Virus record (IMG/VR): IMGVR_UViG_3300005590_000069
Span: 1 to 25,516 of that record
Strand: one strand, 5' to 3'
DNA length: 25,516 nucleotides
DNA from: a virus
Positions 1 to 6,687 of this stretch are shown piece after piece. Under the pieces are notes generated by a model. The model was not told the origin of the DNA. It made no database searches and was given only the letters and a program-made list of their open reading frames with translations. The translations under genes and the position numbers were made by a program. The first letter of the stretch is position 1, and each line of letters opens with the position of its first letter.

Positions 1-55
1 TTCGGTACACAATGGCACCGTCTTGTTCGGGTACGTAAAACGGGTCTGTGGCCAT
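1..55 (-). CDS. 5' end of an unidentified gene, cut by the window edge
   Basis: An ATG at 55-53 opens a frame of 18 codons (MATDPFYVPEQDGAIVYR) that runs off the left edge. It starts two bases after the TAA of the upstream gene, the same tight spacing seen along this operon, which is the main reason to call it. Too short to assign a family. Confidence 0.5.
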   Translation of the reverse strand, partial: MATDPFYVPEQDGAIVYR

Positions 56-57
56 AG

Positions 58-297
58 TTACACATCCCCCCACAACGACCCTGTTTCGCCACGCACAACG
101 TGCTCCATGACCATCGCCTCAACGCTCAGGCACCTGTCGTAACGCCACCTAGATCCCCTCAGAACGTACCTGTGGATCTTGTCGGGGTCTACCTCGTCCA
201 GGTGGTACATGAACTCTACGCTTGCCCCGTAGAACATCGGGATGACCTTGTGGTATTGGCCGTCTAAGGGTCCGCCGTAGCATTCGGTGTGGGTCAT
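58..297 (-). CDS. small phage protein with a CxGGPLDGQ N-terminus
   Basis: A 79-residue protein starting MTHTECYGGPLDGQ. The Cys-x-Gly-Gly-Pro-Leu-Asp-Gly start is familiar from many small accessory proteins of phages that infect Proteobacteria and Actinobacteria; I know no function for it. The rest is polar, with YHLDEV and YVLRGSRWRYD segments, and there is no membrane helix or signal peptide. It begins two bases after the TAG of the preceding (frameshifted) ORF and ends two bases before the next ATG, so it is probably translated by coupling within the leftward operon. Function unknown. Confidence 0.7.
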   Translation of the reverse strand: MTHTECYGGPLDGQYHKVIPMFYGASVEFMYHLDEVDPDKIHRYVLRGSRWRYDRCLSVEAMVMEHVVRGETGSLWGDV

Positions 298-299
298 GG

Positions 300-435
300 C
301 TAGTCTTCCTCTTTGTCTCTAAGAAGAACAAGGATGTTCTCTGCCAAGTCGCCGATAGCCTGGACACCCCAATAAACAACACAGATTAATACAAAGGCAT
401 AAATGGTCGCCGCCAGGGCAAGTCCAGTTTTTCAT
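300..435 (-). pseudogene. small one-helix membrane protein, apparently broken by one base in an A5 run
   Basis: The ATG at 435-433 overlaps the upstream TGA (ATGA), and a TAG at 302-300 lies two bases before the next ATG, so the gap is shaped like a gene. The length is 136 nt, one base too many. Read from the ATG, the frame gives a Cys-rich product unlike its neighbours. Dropping one A from the A5 run at 432-428 gives MKTGLALAATIYAFVLICVV followed by YWGVQAIGDLAENILVLLRDKEED, a typical single-span membrane peptide of 44 residues. Either a true frameshift, a +1 recoding site, or a homopolymer sequencing error. The gene call rests on the coupling at both ends and the coherent hydrophobic segment. 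Confidence 0.5.
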
Positions 436-686
436 GGGTTAGTCTCGTGCCTCTCAATGAATCGAGACCAAGCTTTAGTGTCAATGTCCATCCCTGAGTG
501 TCCGTTTTCTATTGCCTCTTTTGTTTCTTTGATGATTCGGTATCGTGTGTTCTGGTCGATCTGGCCCCAGTGTTTATCAAGCCAATCAATGCACGACCCG
601 ACGATGTAGCTTGCACGGCCAAGGCAATACCGGTGTGCGGCCATGACCATGAGCATCTCGTCCGTGTTGTGCGTAAGCTTTGCCAT
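432..686 (-). CDS. conserved phage protein of the 'AHRYCLGRxSYIVG' type
   Basis: 84 residues, start ATG at 686 behind an AAGGAAAGGA Shine-Dalgarno (a TTG one codon upstream is less likely). The segment AAHRYCLGRASYIVGSCIDW, followed by a Trp/Thr-Arg region and an acidic helix ending in WSRF, matches a family I recognise from many phage and prophage genomes; its function is not known to me. No membrane segment. Its TGA overlaps the ATG of the next (frameshifted) membrane ORF, so the two were probably coupled. Confidence 0.75.
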   Translation of the reverse strand: MAKLTHNTDEMLMVMAAHRYCLGRASYIVGSCIDWLDKHWGQIDQNTRYRIIKETKEAIENGHSGMDIDTKAWSRFIERHETNP

Positions 687-738
687 CAATCCTTTCCTTA
701 AACCCCTAAACCCGCTTTCACGGGCATTGGGGTGAGTG

Positions 739-882
739 CTACTTCAACGCTTCTTGGATGCCCTTAAAGTCATCTTGGAACTGATGTTCAAAGTCATATG
801 GCTTCAGAATCTTGACTATTAGTATCAATATGCGACACACTAATCTCTCGCGTGGTGTTAAATCCGCTTTTGGTTCTGCCAT
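739..882 (-). CDS. 47-residue protein of unknown function
   Basis: A short frame from ATG 882 to TAG 741-739, preceded by a good Shine-Dalgarno (GAAAGGG, 7 bases from the ATG). The product begins MAEPKADLTPRERLVCRILI and ends in a polar helix (FDDFKGIQEALK-like). The middle ILILIVKIL is hydrophobic but too short for a confident membrane helix; an amphipathic helix is more likely. It overlaps the 3' end of the upstream ORF by 25 bases. Unrecognised. Confidence 0.55.
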   Translation of the reverse strand: MAEPKADLTPRERLVCRILILIVKILKPYDFEHQFQDDFKGIQEALK

Positions 883-1067
883 GCTCGTACCCTTTCACTA
901 GGCTTCGTGACTGTCTCACGCCGCAAGCACTCAAATGCGTCTGGCCGGTCCTGCCCCGGCTGGGTGTTGCAAGCGGATATACCGCTGCGCGTCAATTCGA
1001 CTTCTAGTGCCCATATATGCGGGCACGCCCCATTCATCCCATTGGCCAATTGGGAATAGCGTGTCAT
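858..1067 (-). CDS. possible 69-residue protein
   Basis: An open frame that fills the gap between the Ala-repeat protein gene (ends 1100) and the 47-residue gene (starts 882). It starts MTRYSQLANGMNGACPHIW and is rich in Arg and Cys, ending WQNQKRI. The ATG has no convincing Shine-Dalgarno and no motif is recognisable, so this is a candidate based mainly on position and absence of a better frame. Confidence 0.35.
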   Translation of the reverse strand: MTRYSQLANGMNGACPHIWALEVELTRSGISACNTQPGQDRPDAFECLRRETVTKPSERVRAWQNQKRI

Positions 1068-1099
1068 ATGGCCACGCCGCAGACGCAGTTATTTGGTTG

Positions 1100-1927
1100 T
1101 CAAACCAACAAAACCTCCCGAATCGCAGGGGAAGGTATTTCTTTTGCCGGACGTTGATTTTGTTCTTTATCCGGGAACGGAGAATTGGCCATCTCGATAA
1201 TCAGTTGCTCGGCCATTCTCTGAATGTGCGCTGCCCGCGCCGCCCAGACTTCCTCCGCTGACTGCGCTTCCCGCGCTTCCACCGCTTCCCGCACTGCATG
1301 CGATGACATCACTGCCCAAAATGGCTCCGATCCCCCCGCTGACCACAATACCCCCGCTTCCACCGCTGCCCCCGCTGACCGCGCTGCCCACAATGGCCGC
1401 GCTGCATCCGCTGCCAGCGCTGCATCCGCTGCCCGCGCTGCATCGGTCCATTCTGACTCTGTTGGCATATCCCCCGCCGATGAACGACGACATAGCAGTC
1501 CAACCTCTTGAATGGCCAATCTGGCCTGTTCTTGTGATTCACAGGCAATAACACCATAATCAGGGTCGATCAGCATCCAAGCCATGAACGACCAATATCC
1601 ACGATCCAGGTCAGCGCCCACAGGCATCGCGTCAATAACTGATTCGCTCCATAGCCTGTCCTTTTGCATGGGCAGACTTTCAAAGAAATACTCTTGAAGA
1701 TTCGATATCTCTGGATGACAGTTAACCAAATCCGAGAACTGCCGGTGCCAGTTGCCACGCTTGCCGGTAACGGACATCACAGCACAGCCCAGGTGACAAC
1801 CCTTGCCTTCTTCAAAGTATTCACCTAGGCCCTGAACAAAGGTGTCGCCACGCCTGTGCGCGATAGCTGAACGCAACATCTTGTCTTTAATGGTTGGGTC
1901 GTTGTGGAACGCGGGTTTAAATTCCAT
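1100..1927 (-). CDS. phage accessory protein with a 'GKGCHLGC' domain and an Ala-rich tripeptide tail
   Basis: 275 residues. Residues 1-145 form a domain I recognise from many phages: FEEGKGCHLGCAV near 38-50, a His-containing stretch, a 'FFESLP' segment near 81-86, WSESVIDAMPVGADL near 93-107 and FMAWMLIDPDYGV near 114-126. No function is established to my knowledge. From about residue 160 the chain becomes Ala-rich; around 163-176 it reads as AAR-AAD-AAL-AAD-AA tripeptides, mirrored in the DNA by a 9-base period near 1395-1440. It then becomes irregular with W and E residues until about 235. The end (residues 246-275) is unique sequence. It belongs with the two other register-repeat proteins in this window (5441-6193 and 7797-8411). 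Confidence 0.8.
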   Translation of the reverse strand: MEFKPAFHNDPTIKDKMLRSAIAHRRGDTFVQGLGEYFEEGKGCHLGCAVMSVTGKRGNWHRQFSDLVNCHPEISNLQEYFFESLPMQKDRLWSESVIDAMPVGADLDRGYWSFMAWMLIDPDYGVIACESQEQARLAIQEVGLLCRRSSAGDMPTESEWTDAARAADAALAADAARPLWAARSAGAAVEAGVLWSAGGSEPFWAVMSSHAVREAVEAREAQSAEEVWAARAAHIQRMAEQLIIEMANSPFPDKEQNQRPAKEIPSPAIREVLLV

Positions 1928-1949
1928 GATCGTTTCCTTTCTGTGTTAT

Positions 1950-2123
1950 TCAATACCCATCGTCAGCGTCAGCTTCGGCGGGAGTCGTTTCAATCTGTTT
2001 TTGATGTAAGTAATCTTGGATCATTAGGCCTGAACGGATTTCGACAAGACCTTCCACCATCCACACAATGACCAATACATAAATCATTACAGTCAACCAA
2101 CAGATGTTTAGTTTTTCACTCAT
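1950..2123 (-). CDS. 57-residue single-span membrane protein
   Basis: ATG at 2123, TGA at 1952-1950. The product starts MSEKLNICW and has one strong hydrophobic segment, LTVMIYVLVIVWMVEGLV (about residues 10-27), then a polar and finally acidic C-terminus (EADADDGY). Probably an inner-membrane peptide with a short N-terminal side. No family recognised; small membrane proteins recur in this operon (300-435, 3177-3302, 4384-4623). Confidence 0.6.
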   Translation of the reverse strand: MSEKLNICWLTVMIYVLVIVWMVEGLVEIRSGLMIQDYLHQKQIETTPAEADADDGY

Positions 2124-2201
2124 GACCTAAACCCACGCCACCACCATTAAGCGGTGACGGGTGTGCCCCGTTTCTTGTCCGTGGGGCGGGCGGGGTTGGG
2201 G

Positions 2202-2897
2202 TTAGACCCTGTCTGGGGTGTCTGTGGGTACACTTGGCGGCGCAGTTGATGAAGGCTCGCCAACATGAACGGTTCCGCCCATCGGCGTAGGTGTAACGCG
2301 ACCAGTGCGTCCAAAATCTGGCCACTGCTCGCCGGTTAAAAACTTGCCTTCGCTCGCATCTCCCGACTGCTCGCCGGTACCCAACTCGGTATCGATAAAG
2401 TCCTCGATTTCCTCTACCGACTTTTCGATGTCGTCAATGGCGGCCTCGTCGATGAACACCTGCAGGCTGCTGCCCTGCTTCTCAAGCAGCGTTCTAAATA
2501 GGTGCCAGTTCAGGTACGCCAACCCACGGAACGGTGTATTGGGCATGGACTGCAACTCACCGAGCGATGCAAACGCAATCGGGTGCGTTGTTTCGTACAG
2601 CGTGTCGCCACCGCCACGATTGAACTTCTTAGTCCTGTTCCAAACCCTTCGGAGTGTTTGCTTGTAAGCAATTGCGTTCTTGATGTCCTTGGGGTCTTTG
2701 ACGGAGCCGACGTTGTTGCTTTCGGATTCAATCAGCCAAAGCGTGTTGTGGCTTACTAAGTCTGCAATCGGCAAGAGCTTTCTGTTTTGAACCGTTCCGG
2801 GCGTTAGGGTGATCGACATACCGCCTTCGGGCACGACAGGCTTGATAATGGTTTCTGTCTGCATTGAAGTACCTGGGTTAGGTATCTGGCTCATCAT
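2202..2897 (-). CDS. 231-residue phage protein of unknown function
   Basis: Starts at the first of two tandem ATGs (2897 or 2894), behind an AAAGGA Shine-Dalgarno. The N-terminus (1-35) is Pro/Thr-rich and probably flexible. Residues 36-150 look globular and mostly helical, with WLIESESNN, KQTLRRVWNRTKKFNRGGG and LAYLNWHLFRTLLEK. Residues 155-185 are an acidic helix (DIEKSVEEIEDFIDTELG), and the last 50 residues are low-complexity Gly/Pro/Thr. I do not recognise a family. Its place next to the ssDNA-binding-like gene makes a DNA-metabolism role possible, but nothing in the sequence proves it. Confidence 0.7.
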   Translation of the reverse strand: MMSQIPNPGTSMQTETIIKPVVPEGGMSITLTPGTVQNRKLLPIADLVSHNTLWLIESESNNVGSVKDPKDIKNAIAYKQTLRRVWNRTKKFNRGGGDTLYETTHPIAFASLGELQSMPNTPFRGLAYLNWHLFRTLLEKQGSSLQVFIDEAAIDDIEKSVEEIEDFIDTELGTGEQSGDASEGKFLTGEQWPDFGRTGRVTPTPMGGTVHVGEPSSTAPPSVPTDTPDRV

Positions 2898-2948
2898 TCA
2901 TTCCTTTATGGAGTGGTGTGTATAAAAACTCGCCACGCGGCGGGTTTG

Positions 2949-3173
2949 TTATTGGTCTTGAGATTCCTGCAGCTTCCGTTCACCCGCCTGCACGAACTGG
3001 TCGAACATGCCTTTGTAGATGTAATTGATGTTCATAAGACCTTTGTCGTCCACGCGCACGTTGTCGAACGTATGCCTGTGTTCAAACCCGATGGCGGCGC
3101 CGGGGTCCGACGGGTTGTTTTCCTTAAGCCTTAATATCAGTTCCAGATTGCCCCGCCGGTTGTCGCGTTCCAT
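2949..3173 (-). CDS. 74-residue protein of unknown function
   Basis: Starts MERDNRRGNLELILRLKEN, 3 bases after the stop of the upstream membrane peptide gene. Charged, with a central GFEHRHTFDNVRVDDKGLM stretch and a helical Gln-rich end (VQAGERKLQESQDQ). Cytosolic by composition; no motif recognised. Coupled to its neighbours by position. Confidence 0.6.
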   Translation of the reverse strand: MERDNRRGNLELILRLKENNPSDPGAAIGFEHRHTFDNVRVDDKGLMNINYIYKGMFDQFVQAGERKLQESQDQ

Positions 3174-3176
3174 GAG

Positions 3177-3302
3177 TTAAATCCCTTGTAAAAATCGGTA
3201 AAAGAAAGATAAACCACCGTAACAAACGGCGGACAATAAAATCATGAATATCACAAATGCGATTCGTTCGTACCGCTTGGCTTGCATGTAGGTAATGGGC
3301 AT
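3177..3302 (-). CDS. 41-residue single-span membrane peptide
   Basis: ATG at 3302-3300, TAA at 3179-3177. The product starts MPITYMQAKRYERIA, followed by one hydrophobic span, FVIFMILLSAVCYGGLSFFY (about residues 16-35), and a short tail. The positive residues before the span suggest an N-in orientation. It fills the gap between two genes with only 3 bases to the next ATG, which supports it over the longer overlapping frame in another register. Unrecognised. Confidence 0.6.
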   Translation of the reverse strand: MPITYMQAKRYERIAFVIFMILLSAVCYGGLSFFYRFLQGI

Positions 3303-3315
3303 GGTTAACCAATCA

Positions 3316-3852
3316 TCAAAACGGAATTTCTTCGTCGTCATCAGCCCTGTTTTTCACGTTCGAAATAATCTCTCTGACAAATGGCGTACACGCCTCGGCG
3401 CTCCACTTATCAAAACCTTCCATCTTGAGTTTTGCTTTTAGCTCGTCCTCGGTTACGCCCACATCCTTGCAGTTAAGCACGGCCTCTTGGTAGGTCATCA
3501 GGGGCATGTCGGTGCGGGCTTGTGTTACGGGCGACCCGTTCGGTATCCTAAACCTGATGCCCCCGACACGCTTTGACCCAAACATGACGTTCGGGTCAAC
3601 GTAAAGCTCGATTTTTTTACCGCTCCAGTCGTCGGATTCTTCCCCGTATGCGTCCTCGCAGGTCATCCAGTTGATCGTGTTGAGGATATACGGCTTCACG
3701 CCGGGCTCGCGGAAGTGCATAATCGCCTTGCGCTCTAGACCGGCCTCGCCCTTCACGTCGTCTTGACGGACGTAGTCGATTGTGAATGTAGGTGTTCCAG
3801 ACACGTCGTCTTTGCCCATGTAGTTAGACGGGAACGCTTCTGATCTTCTCAT
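3316..3852 (-). CDS. ssDNA-binding-like phage protein with an SSB-type acidic tail
   Basis: 178 residues. The N-terminal half (about 1-110) matches a phage family I recognise by its pattern: EAFPSNYMGKDD, a beta-rich TFTIDYV segment, ILNTINWMTCEDAYGEESDDW, then GKKIELYVDPNVMFGSKRVG and GIRFRI. These proteins usually sit in phage replication/recombination clusters. The last eight residues, DDDEEIPF, copy the C-terminal acidic tip of bacterial SSB, which recruits repair and replication proteins. Inference: a ssDNA-binding or recombination accessory protein that uses an SSB-like docking tail. Its ATG lies 29 bases inside the upstream gene. Its first residues (MRRSEAFP) resemble those of the upstream gene product (MKRNEAFP). 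Confidence 0.7.
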   Translation of the reverse strand: MRRSEAFPSNYMGKDDVSGTPTFTIDYVRQDDVKGEAGLERKAIMHFREPGVKPYILNTINWMTCEDAYGEESDDWSGKKIELYVDPNVMFGSKRVGGIRFRIPNGSPVTQARTDMPLMTYQEAVLNCKDVGVTEDELKAKLKMEGFDKWSAEACTPFVREIISNVKNRADDDEEIPF

Positions 3853-4387
3853 CGGTTTCCTTTCTGTTTGGGGTATGTATCGGGTTCGATTTCTTGAGCA
3901 ATTTAATCGGCTTCCCTGTTTTCAGTTCAAGCTGTTTTTCGGTGGTATATAGATCTTCAAATGTGTCTTGTCCTAATTTTGTTTTAACCGAGCCGTGCTT
4001 CCAGCCCTCGGACTTAATGAAACCGAAAACCTCGTCAAGATCACCATTACATCTTTCGGTCAGGGCCAAGCCAACACGGGTCAAGTCACGGCACTTCGTA
4101 ACCGTATCTTTTCCCACGTAGTACCGGGTGTCGTTATCCACCTCGATATCCCCGTGTTCTTCGATCCAGTCGATTATGGCCAGCTTCATATCGGACTGTA
4201 GCCGCTTGGCTGCCTGCACAAAGCCGTCGATCCGCGCCATAAACGCCACAACCTGTTCCGGCGTCGCATGGTGCCCGACCGATTCGATCATGCTGTCGTA
4301 GTAATGCTGTATCTCGTTATTGGCCGGGGTGTCTAACGGGATTGGCGCGTCGAAGGTTTTGTTGGGAAATGCTTCGTTTCGTTTCAT
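3824..4387 (-). CDS. 187-residue protein of unknown function
   Basis: Starts MKRNEAFPNK at an ATGA overlap with the upstream gene. Residues 25-80 are helical (EIQHYYDSMIESVGHHATPE, then ARIDGFVQAAKRLQSDMKLA), followed by an alpha/beta part with DTRYYVGKDTVTKCRD and a basic C-terminus (KLLKKSNP, PNRKETDEKI). I do not recognise the family. It overlaps the next gene, the ssDNA-binding-like protein, by 29 bases and shares its N-terminal octapeptide pattern M-[KR]-R-x-E-A-F-P, so the two probably work together or share a partner. Confidence 0.7.
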   Translation of the reverse strand: MKRNEAFPNKTFDAPIPLDTPANNEIQHYYDSMIESVGHHATPEQVVAFMARIDGFVQAAKRLQSDMKLAIIDWIEEHGDIEVDNDTRYYVGKDTVTKCRDLTRVGLALTERCNGDLDEVFGFIKSEGWKHGSVKTKLGQDTFEDLYTTEKQLELKTGKPIKLLKKSNPIHTPNRKETDEKIRSVPV

Positions 4388-4623
4388 TTGCCACCCCCAA
4401 TCCTGTCACACTCGCCCTGCCAACGAATCACGTAAACGCCCGTAAATACTTGGATCAACGCCATAACGAGCCATTCGTAGTTGATGTACGTTGTGTGCAG
4501 GTGCCACATATAAAGGCCGTGAAGGATGATCAGGGGCAGGAATAGCACGGACTCTATCACGGCCTTGCGCACCTCGGACGGGTCTACGGCTGTCGGGCTG
4601 TCTGGGTTGATGGGGGTCGTCAT
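4384..4623 (-). CDS. 79-residue protein with two membrane spans
   Basis: Polar N-terminus (about 1-22), then two hydrophobic spans, VLFLPLIILHGLYMWHL (near 26-42) and EWLVMALIQVFTGVYVIRW (near 50-68), and a short polar end. ATGA overlaps at both ends bind it into the operon. Two spans and small size would fit a holin-like protein, but no lysis gene is visible beside it and I would not assign that role. Confidence 0.65.
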   Translation of the reverse strand: MTTPINPDSPTAVDPSEVRKAVIESVLFLPLIILHGLYMWHLHTTYINYEWLVMALIQVFTGVYVIRWQGECDRIGGGK

Positions 4624-4823
4624 GAAACAGACCTCTTGTGTTCCTCAAATTCAGAAACCGTCTTGAAACAACCGTTTGACGATTTAAAAACATTCCTGTC
4701 TTTACGCTCCAGCATCCGGATGTAAGACCGCTTTCTTCGCTCTTTGGTGGCAGGGTTTTTGTCCTTTCCGTGGTACGGGCCGCTGCCGTGCTTGCAGTAA
4801 ATAATGTGTGAATCCCAAATCAT
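4620..4823 (-). CDS. 67-residue basic protein
   Basis: Starts MIWDSHIIYCKHGSGPYHGK and is strongly basic in the middle (KERRKRSYIRMLERKDRN). It ends with a segment (FEEHKRSVS) like short nucleic-acid-binding or ribosome-associated peptides. ATGA overlaps on both sides. No family recognised; nucleic-acid binding is only an inference from charge. Confidence 0.6.
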   Translation of the reverse strand: MIWDSHIIYCKHGSGPYHGKDKNPATKERRKRSYIRMLERKDRNVFKSSNGCFKTVSEFEEHKRSVS

Positions 4824-5086
4824 GCCTTCACTCCAGTGGATTTGAGGCGTTCAATAGGTACGAAGTGCCTGCCCCGTGGTCCACAACCATTGACATCATC
4901 GCGCTCAGACTTGCACAGCGGCATGTCGGGCGTATAGAACGAGCCGTCAACAAGATTGACTTGCTCTCTCTTGTCGTGGTGGCACTCCAAGCAATCTCGG
5001 TCGTGGATATGACTAGCGGTTGTACCGCGTGCCCAATCCGGCCTGACAGAGTGCCCGCAGTCTTTGCACAGTCGCTGTTTATTCAT
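4820..5086 (-). CDS. Cys-rich phage protein with a zinc-binding look
   Basis: 88 residues. CKDCGH (7-12), DCLECHHDK (31-39), a Leu-Val-Asp-Gly segment, PLCKSERDD and CGPRGRHFVPIE match a small phage family I recognise (CxxC pair near the start, 'CxxxRxxxxxCGxxGRxFxP' near the end). The paired CxxC/CxxC spacing suggests one structural zinc site. Function unknown. Overlaps the upstream gene by 8 bases and the next by ATGA. Confidence 0.75.
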   Translation of the reverse strand: MNKQRLCKDCGHSVRPDWARGTTASHIHDRDCLECHHDKREQVNLVDGSFYTPDMPLCKSERDDVNGCGPRGRHFVPIERLKSTGVKA

Positions 5087-5444
5087 CGATCTCCACCTCG
5101 TAAGTAACGGTCGTCCTTCCGGTCTCGGGGTCTACCTGCATGTGATAAGCCGCGAACCGGATACACTCGATCGGGTAACAGTCTTTTTCCGTGATGTCGT
5201 TTACCGGGCCATTCGGCGTGTAGTTAGTGACCTCGAACGACATCGCAAGCTGAGAATCGTCGAAGTTCATAGCGTTACGCAGTTTTGTGATGTCCACCAC
5301 TACAGCGTTGCTGTTTAGTCTTGCTTCCCAGAAAAAGCCGTCGTCATCTAGCTCGTAACCCCAATCGCAGTGATCCGCGATGTGACTATCGATGCTGTAA
5401 GCCTCGCCCTGCGTGTCGATGATTAGGTCGGGTGTGGTGGTCAC
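5079..5444 (-). CDS. 121-residue acidic protein of unknown function
   Basis: The only good start is a GTG at 5444-5442, overlapping the upstream TGA (GTGA). The product begins MTTTPDLIIDTQGEAYSIDS and contains WGYELDDDGFFWEA and DSQLAMSFEVTNYTPNGPV; it is acidic, beta-rich by composition and soluble. I do not recognise a family. It lies directly behind the tetrad-repeat protein and before the zinc-binding-like protein. Confidence 0.6.
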   Translation of the reverse strand: MTTTPDLIIDTQGEAYSIDSHIADHCDWGYELDDDGFFWEARLNSNAVVVDITKLRNAMNFDDSQLAMSFEVTNYTPNGPVNDITEKDCYPIECIRFAAYHMQVDPETGRTTVTYEVEIDE

Positions 5445-6193
5445 GTCGACACCCCTTCCAACCCAAGCAACCCAATAAGCCTGGATTCAAGCTCTTTGTT
5501 TTGACTTTCAATTTCGGCATTCCTGTCGGCATTCCTGGCGGCAGCCCAGACGGCAGCCCTGGCGGCAGCCAAGACGGCATTCCTGGCGGCAGCCCAGTCG
5601 GCAGCCCAGAAGGCAGCCCTGTCGGCAGCCAAGACGGCAGCCCAGTCGGCATTCCTGTCGGCATTCCAGACGGCAGCCCTGGCGGCAGCCCAGGCGGCAG
5701 CCCTGGCGGCAGCCCTGGCGGCAGCCCAGGCGGAATACAATTCTTCATCCGATGCTTTACCTGACAGCCATTGACGCTTGGTTTTTATCGCGTACCAAGA
5801 ACGCTTGTCCGCTTTCTTCTTATTTCGTTTTTCCCAATGCGTTAAAGCACTTTCCGCGCACCAACATGAAAACTCATGCAACAAATCACTCGCGTCATCC
5901 ATTGCAATGCAGGAGCGGTGCGTGGCAACTAGCTTGTCATTTCCAAATACCACATCGCCCAAAAGCACTACCCGACACACAACGGGACCGGGGGCATAAA
6001 TCAATGCGTCCATAGCACGGGCAGATGCGTGCATTCCAGATTGACACAATACCGGTTGATCAGCCGACTCAAGCGTCTCACCAACAACGACCAACCGGCC
6101 GTCACCGTTGCCTAGGCGCCGGTCTTCCGTCAGGAAGTGCCAGGCAAGAGCCTTGGTTTGGGTGTCGGGCATTGTATCGTTAATGGTGTTCAT
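5441..6193 (-). CDS. DUF7666-like phage protein with a [WRL]-x-Ala-x tetrad repeat
   Basis: 250 residues. Residues 12-125 carry the pattern of the phage domain known as DUF7666: ALAWHFLTEDRRLGNGDGR, a VGETL segment, LCQSGMHASARAMDALIYAP, VVCRVVLLGDVV, NDKLVATHRS and LLHEFSCWCAESAL. Its function is unknown. Residues 126-150 are a basic linker. Residues 156-227 are an 18-unit tetrad repeat: every fourth residue (156, 160 ... 224) is W, R or L, the residue two after it is always Ala, and the rest are mostly A, N, V or D. The end (228-250) is a short Glu/Leu helix. The repeat is probably a long Ala-based helix or solenoid. A terminator-like hairpin lies upstream (6219-6256). Confidence 0.8.
   Translation of the reverse strand: MNTINDTMPDTQTKALAWHFLTEDRRLGNGDGRLVVVGETLESADQPVLCQSGMHASARAMDALIYAPGPVVCRVVLLGDVVFGNDKLVATHRSCIAMDDASDLLHEFSCWCAESALTHWEKRNKKKADKRSWYAIKTKRQWLSGKASDEELYSAWAAARAAARAAAWAAARAAVWNADRNADWAAVLAADRAAFWAADWAAARNAVLAAARAAVWAAARNADRNAEIESQNKELESRLIGLLGLEGVST
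5513..5728 (-). repeat. 12-base tandem repeat encoding the tetrad tract
   Basis: About 18 units of a 12-base pattern (plus-strand form close to GGCAGCCCTGGC / GGCATTCCTGTC) encode the W/R/L-x-A-x tetrads. The units are not identical but never lose phase. Several other frames are also open across the array, a by-product of the repeat; I do not treat them as genes. Confidence 0.85.
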
Positions 6194-6218
6194 TATTTCT
6201 TGCCTCTAACGTCTAATC

Positions 6219-6256
6219 AAAACCTCCCCAGGCCCGCAGGCCTGGGAAGGCGGAGG
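6219..6256 (-). terminator. terminator-like hairpin ahead of the tetrad-repeat gene
   Basis: Reading leftward there is a perfect 8-bp stem (CCCAGGCC, loop TGCG, GGCCTGGG at 6246-6227). It can be extended by CCTC/GAGG across a small internal loop and is followed by TTTT at 6222-6219. It lies in the 71-base gap between the 132-residue gene and the tetrad-repeat gene. Either an intrinsic (possibly leaky) terminator or an mRNA processing hairpin. Confidence 0.5.
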
Positions 6257-6264
6257 GGAGAAAG

Positions 6265-6663
6265 CTAGGTTCTATGGTTTGTTTGGGAGGACGTTACGTT
6301 GGCGATGGCTTGTTCAACAAAATCTGCATCACGTCTAGCCGATTCGCTGTGTGTATGCGGTTCTTCATCGCCCGCGTCGGCAGAAGCTATATCGTCTACG
6401 TATGGCATCGCCAACTTGCACATCGCCAACAAATCATCGCGCTGCTTGCGTAGCTGTGTGGGGTCGGGGATGCCTTCGCAGGCGTTCCAGCAATCCAAAA
6501 TCCGTTTAGTGTTTGCCCGCCTTTTCTCTATGGGTACTGCGGAGGCTAAGCTACAATCAGAAACGAGCGCTTCATCTTGCCCAAAAAGATGCAGGCCATT
6601 GCTGCTGATTTGCAATCGCCCGCAGGCATGCGTGGCTTTGTTTTCTTGCGTCGATTCGCTCAT
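6265..6663 (-). CDS. phage protein with an 'RANTKRILDCWNACEGI' motif
   Basis: 132 residues. The core motif RANTKRILDCWNACEGI (about residues 49-65) is familiar from many phage accessory proteins, where it follows a variable beta-rich N-terminus and is followed by a Leu/Arg-rich helix (QLRKQRDDLLAMCKLAMPYV here). Function unknown. The C-terminal 35 residues are polar (SARRDADFVEQAIANV). The gene is followed by a terminator-like hairpin. Confidence 0.7.
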   Translation of the reverse strand: MSESTQENKATHACGRLQISSNGLHLFGQDEALVSDCSLASAVPIEKRRANTKRILDCWNACEGIPDPTQLRKQRDDLLAMCKLAMPYVDDIASADAGDEEPHTHSESARRDADFVEQAIANVTSSQTNHRT

Positions 6664-6687
6664 CGCGTGGCTCCAAAAACCGGGGCA

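Noticed and set aside
1167-1557. Gly/Ser/Cys or Pro/Leu-rich frames over the Ala-repeat region
   Set aside because: Shadows of the GC-rich repeat; they lack starts in context and the 275-residue frame explains the region.
3316-3350. A second hammerhead-like CUGAUGA ... GAAA near 3338 on the minus strand
   Set aside because: It falls inside the codons for the acidic DDDEEIPF tail, with no stem II or stem III pairing.
4384-4623. Holin call for the two-span membrane protein
   Set aside because: Two membrane spans alone are not enough and no endolysin or spanin is visible nearby.
5386-5764. Pro/Gly/Leu repeat frames on both strands across the tetrad array
   Set aside because: Open only because the 12-base repeat lacks stops in several frames; the Ala/Trp/Arg frame is attached to a recognisable domain.
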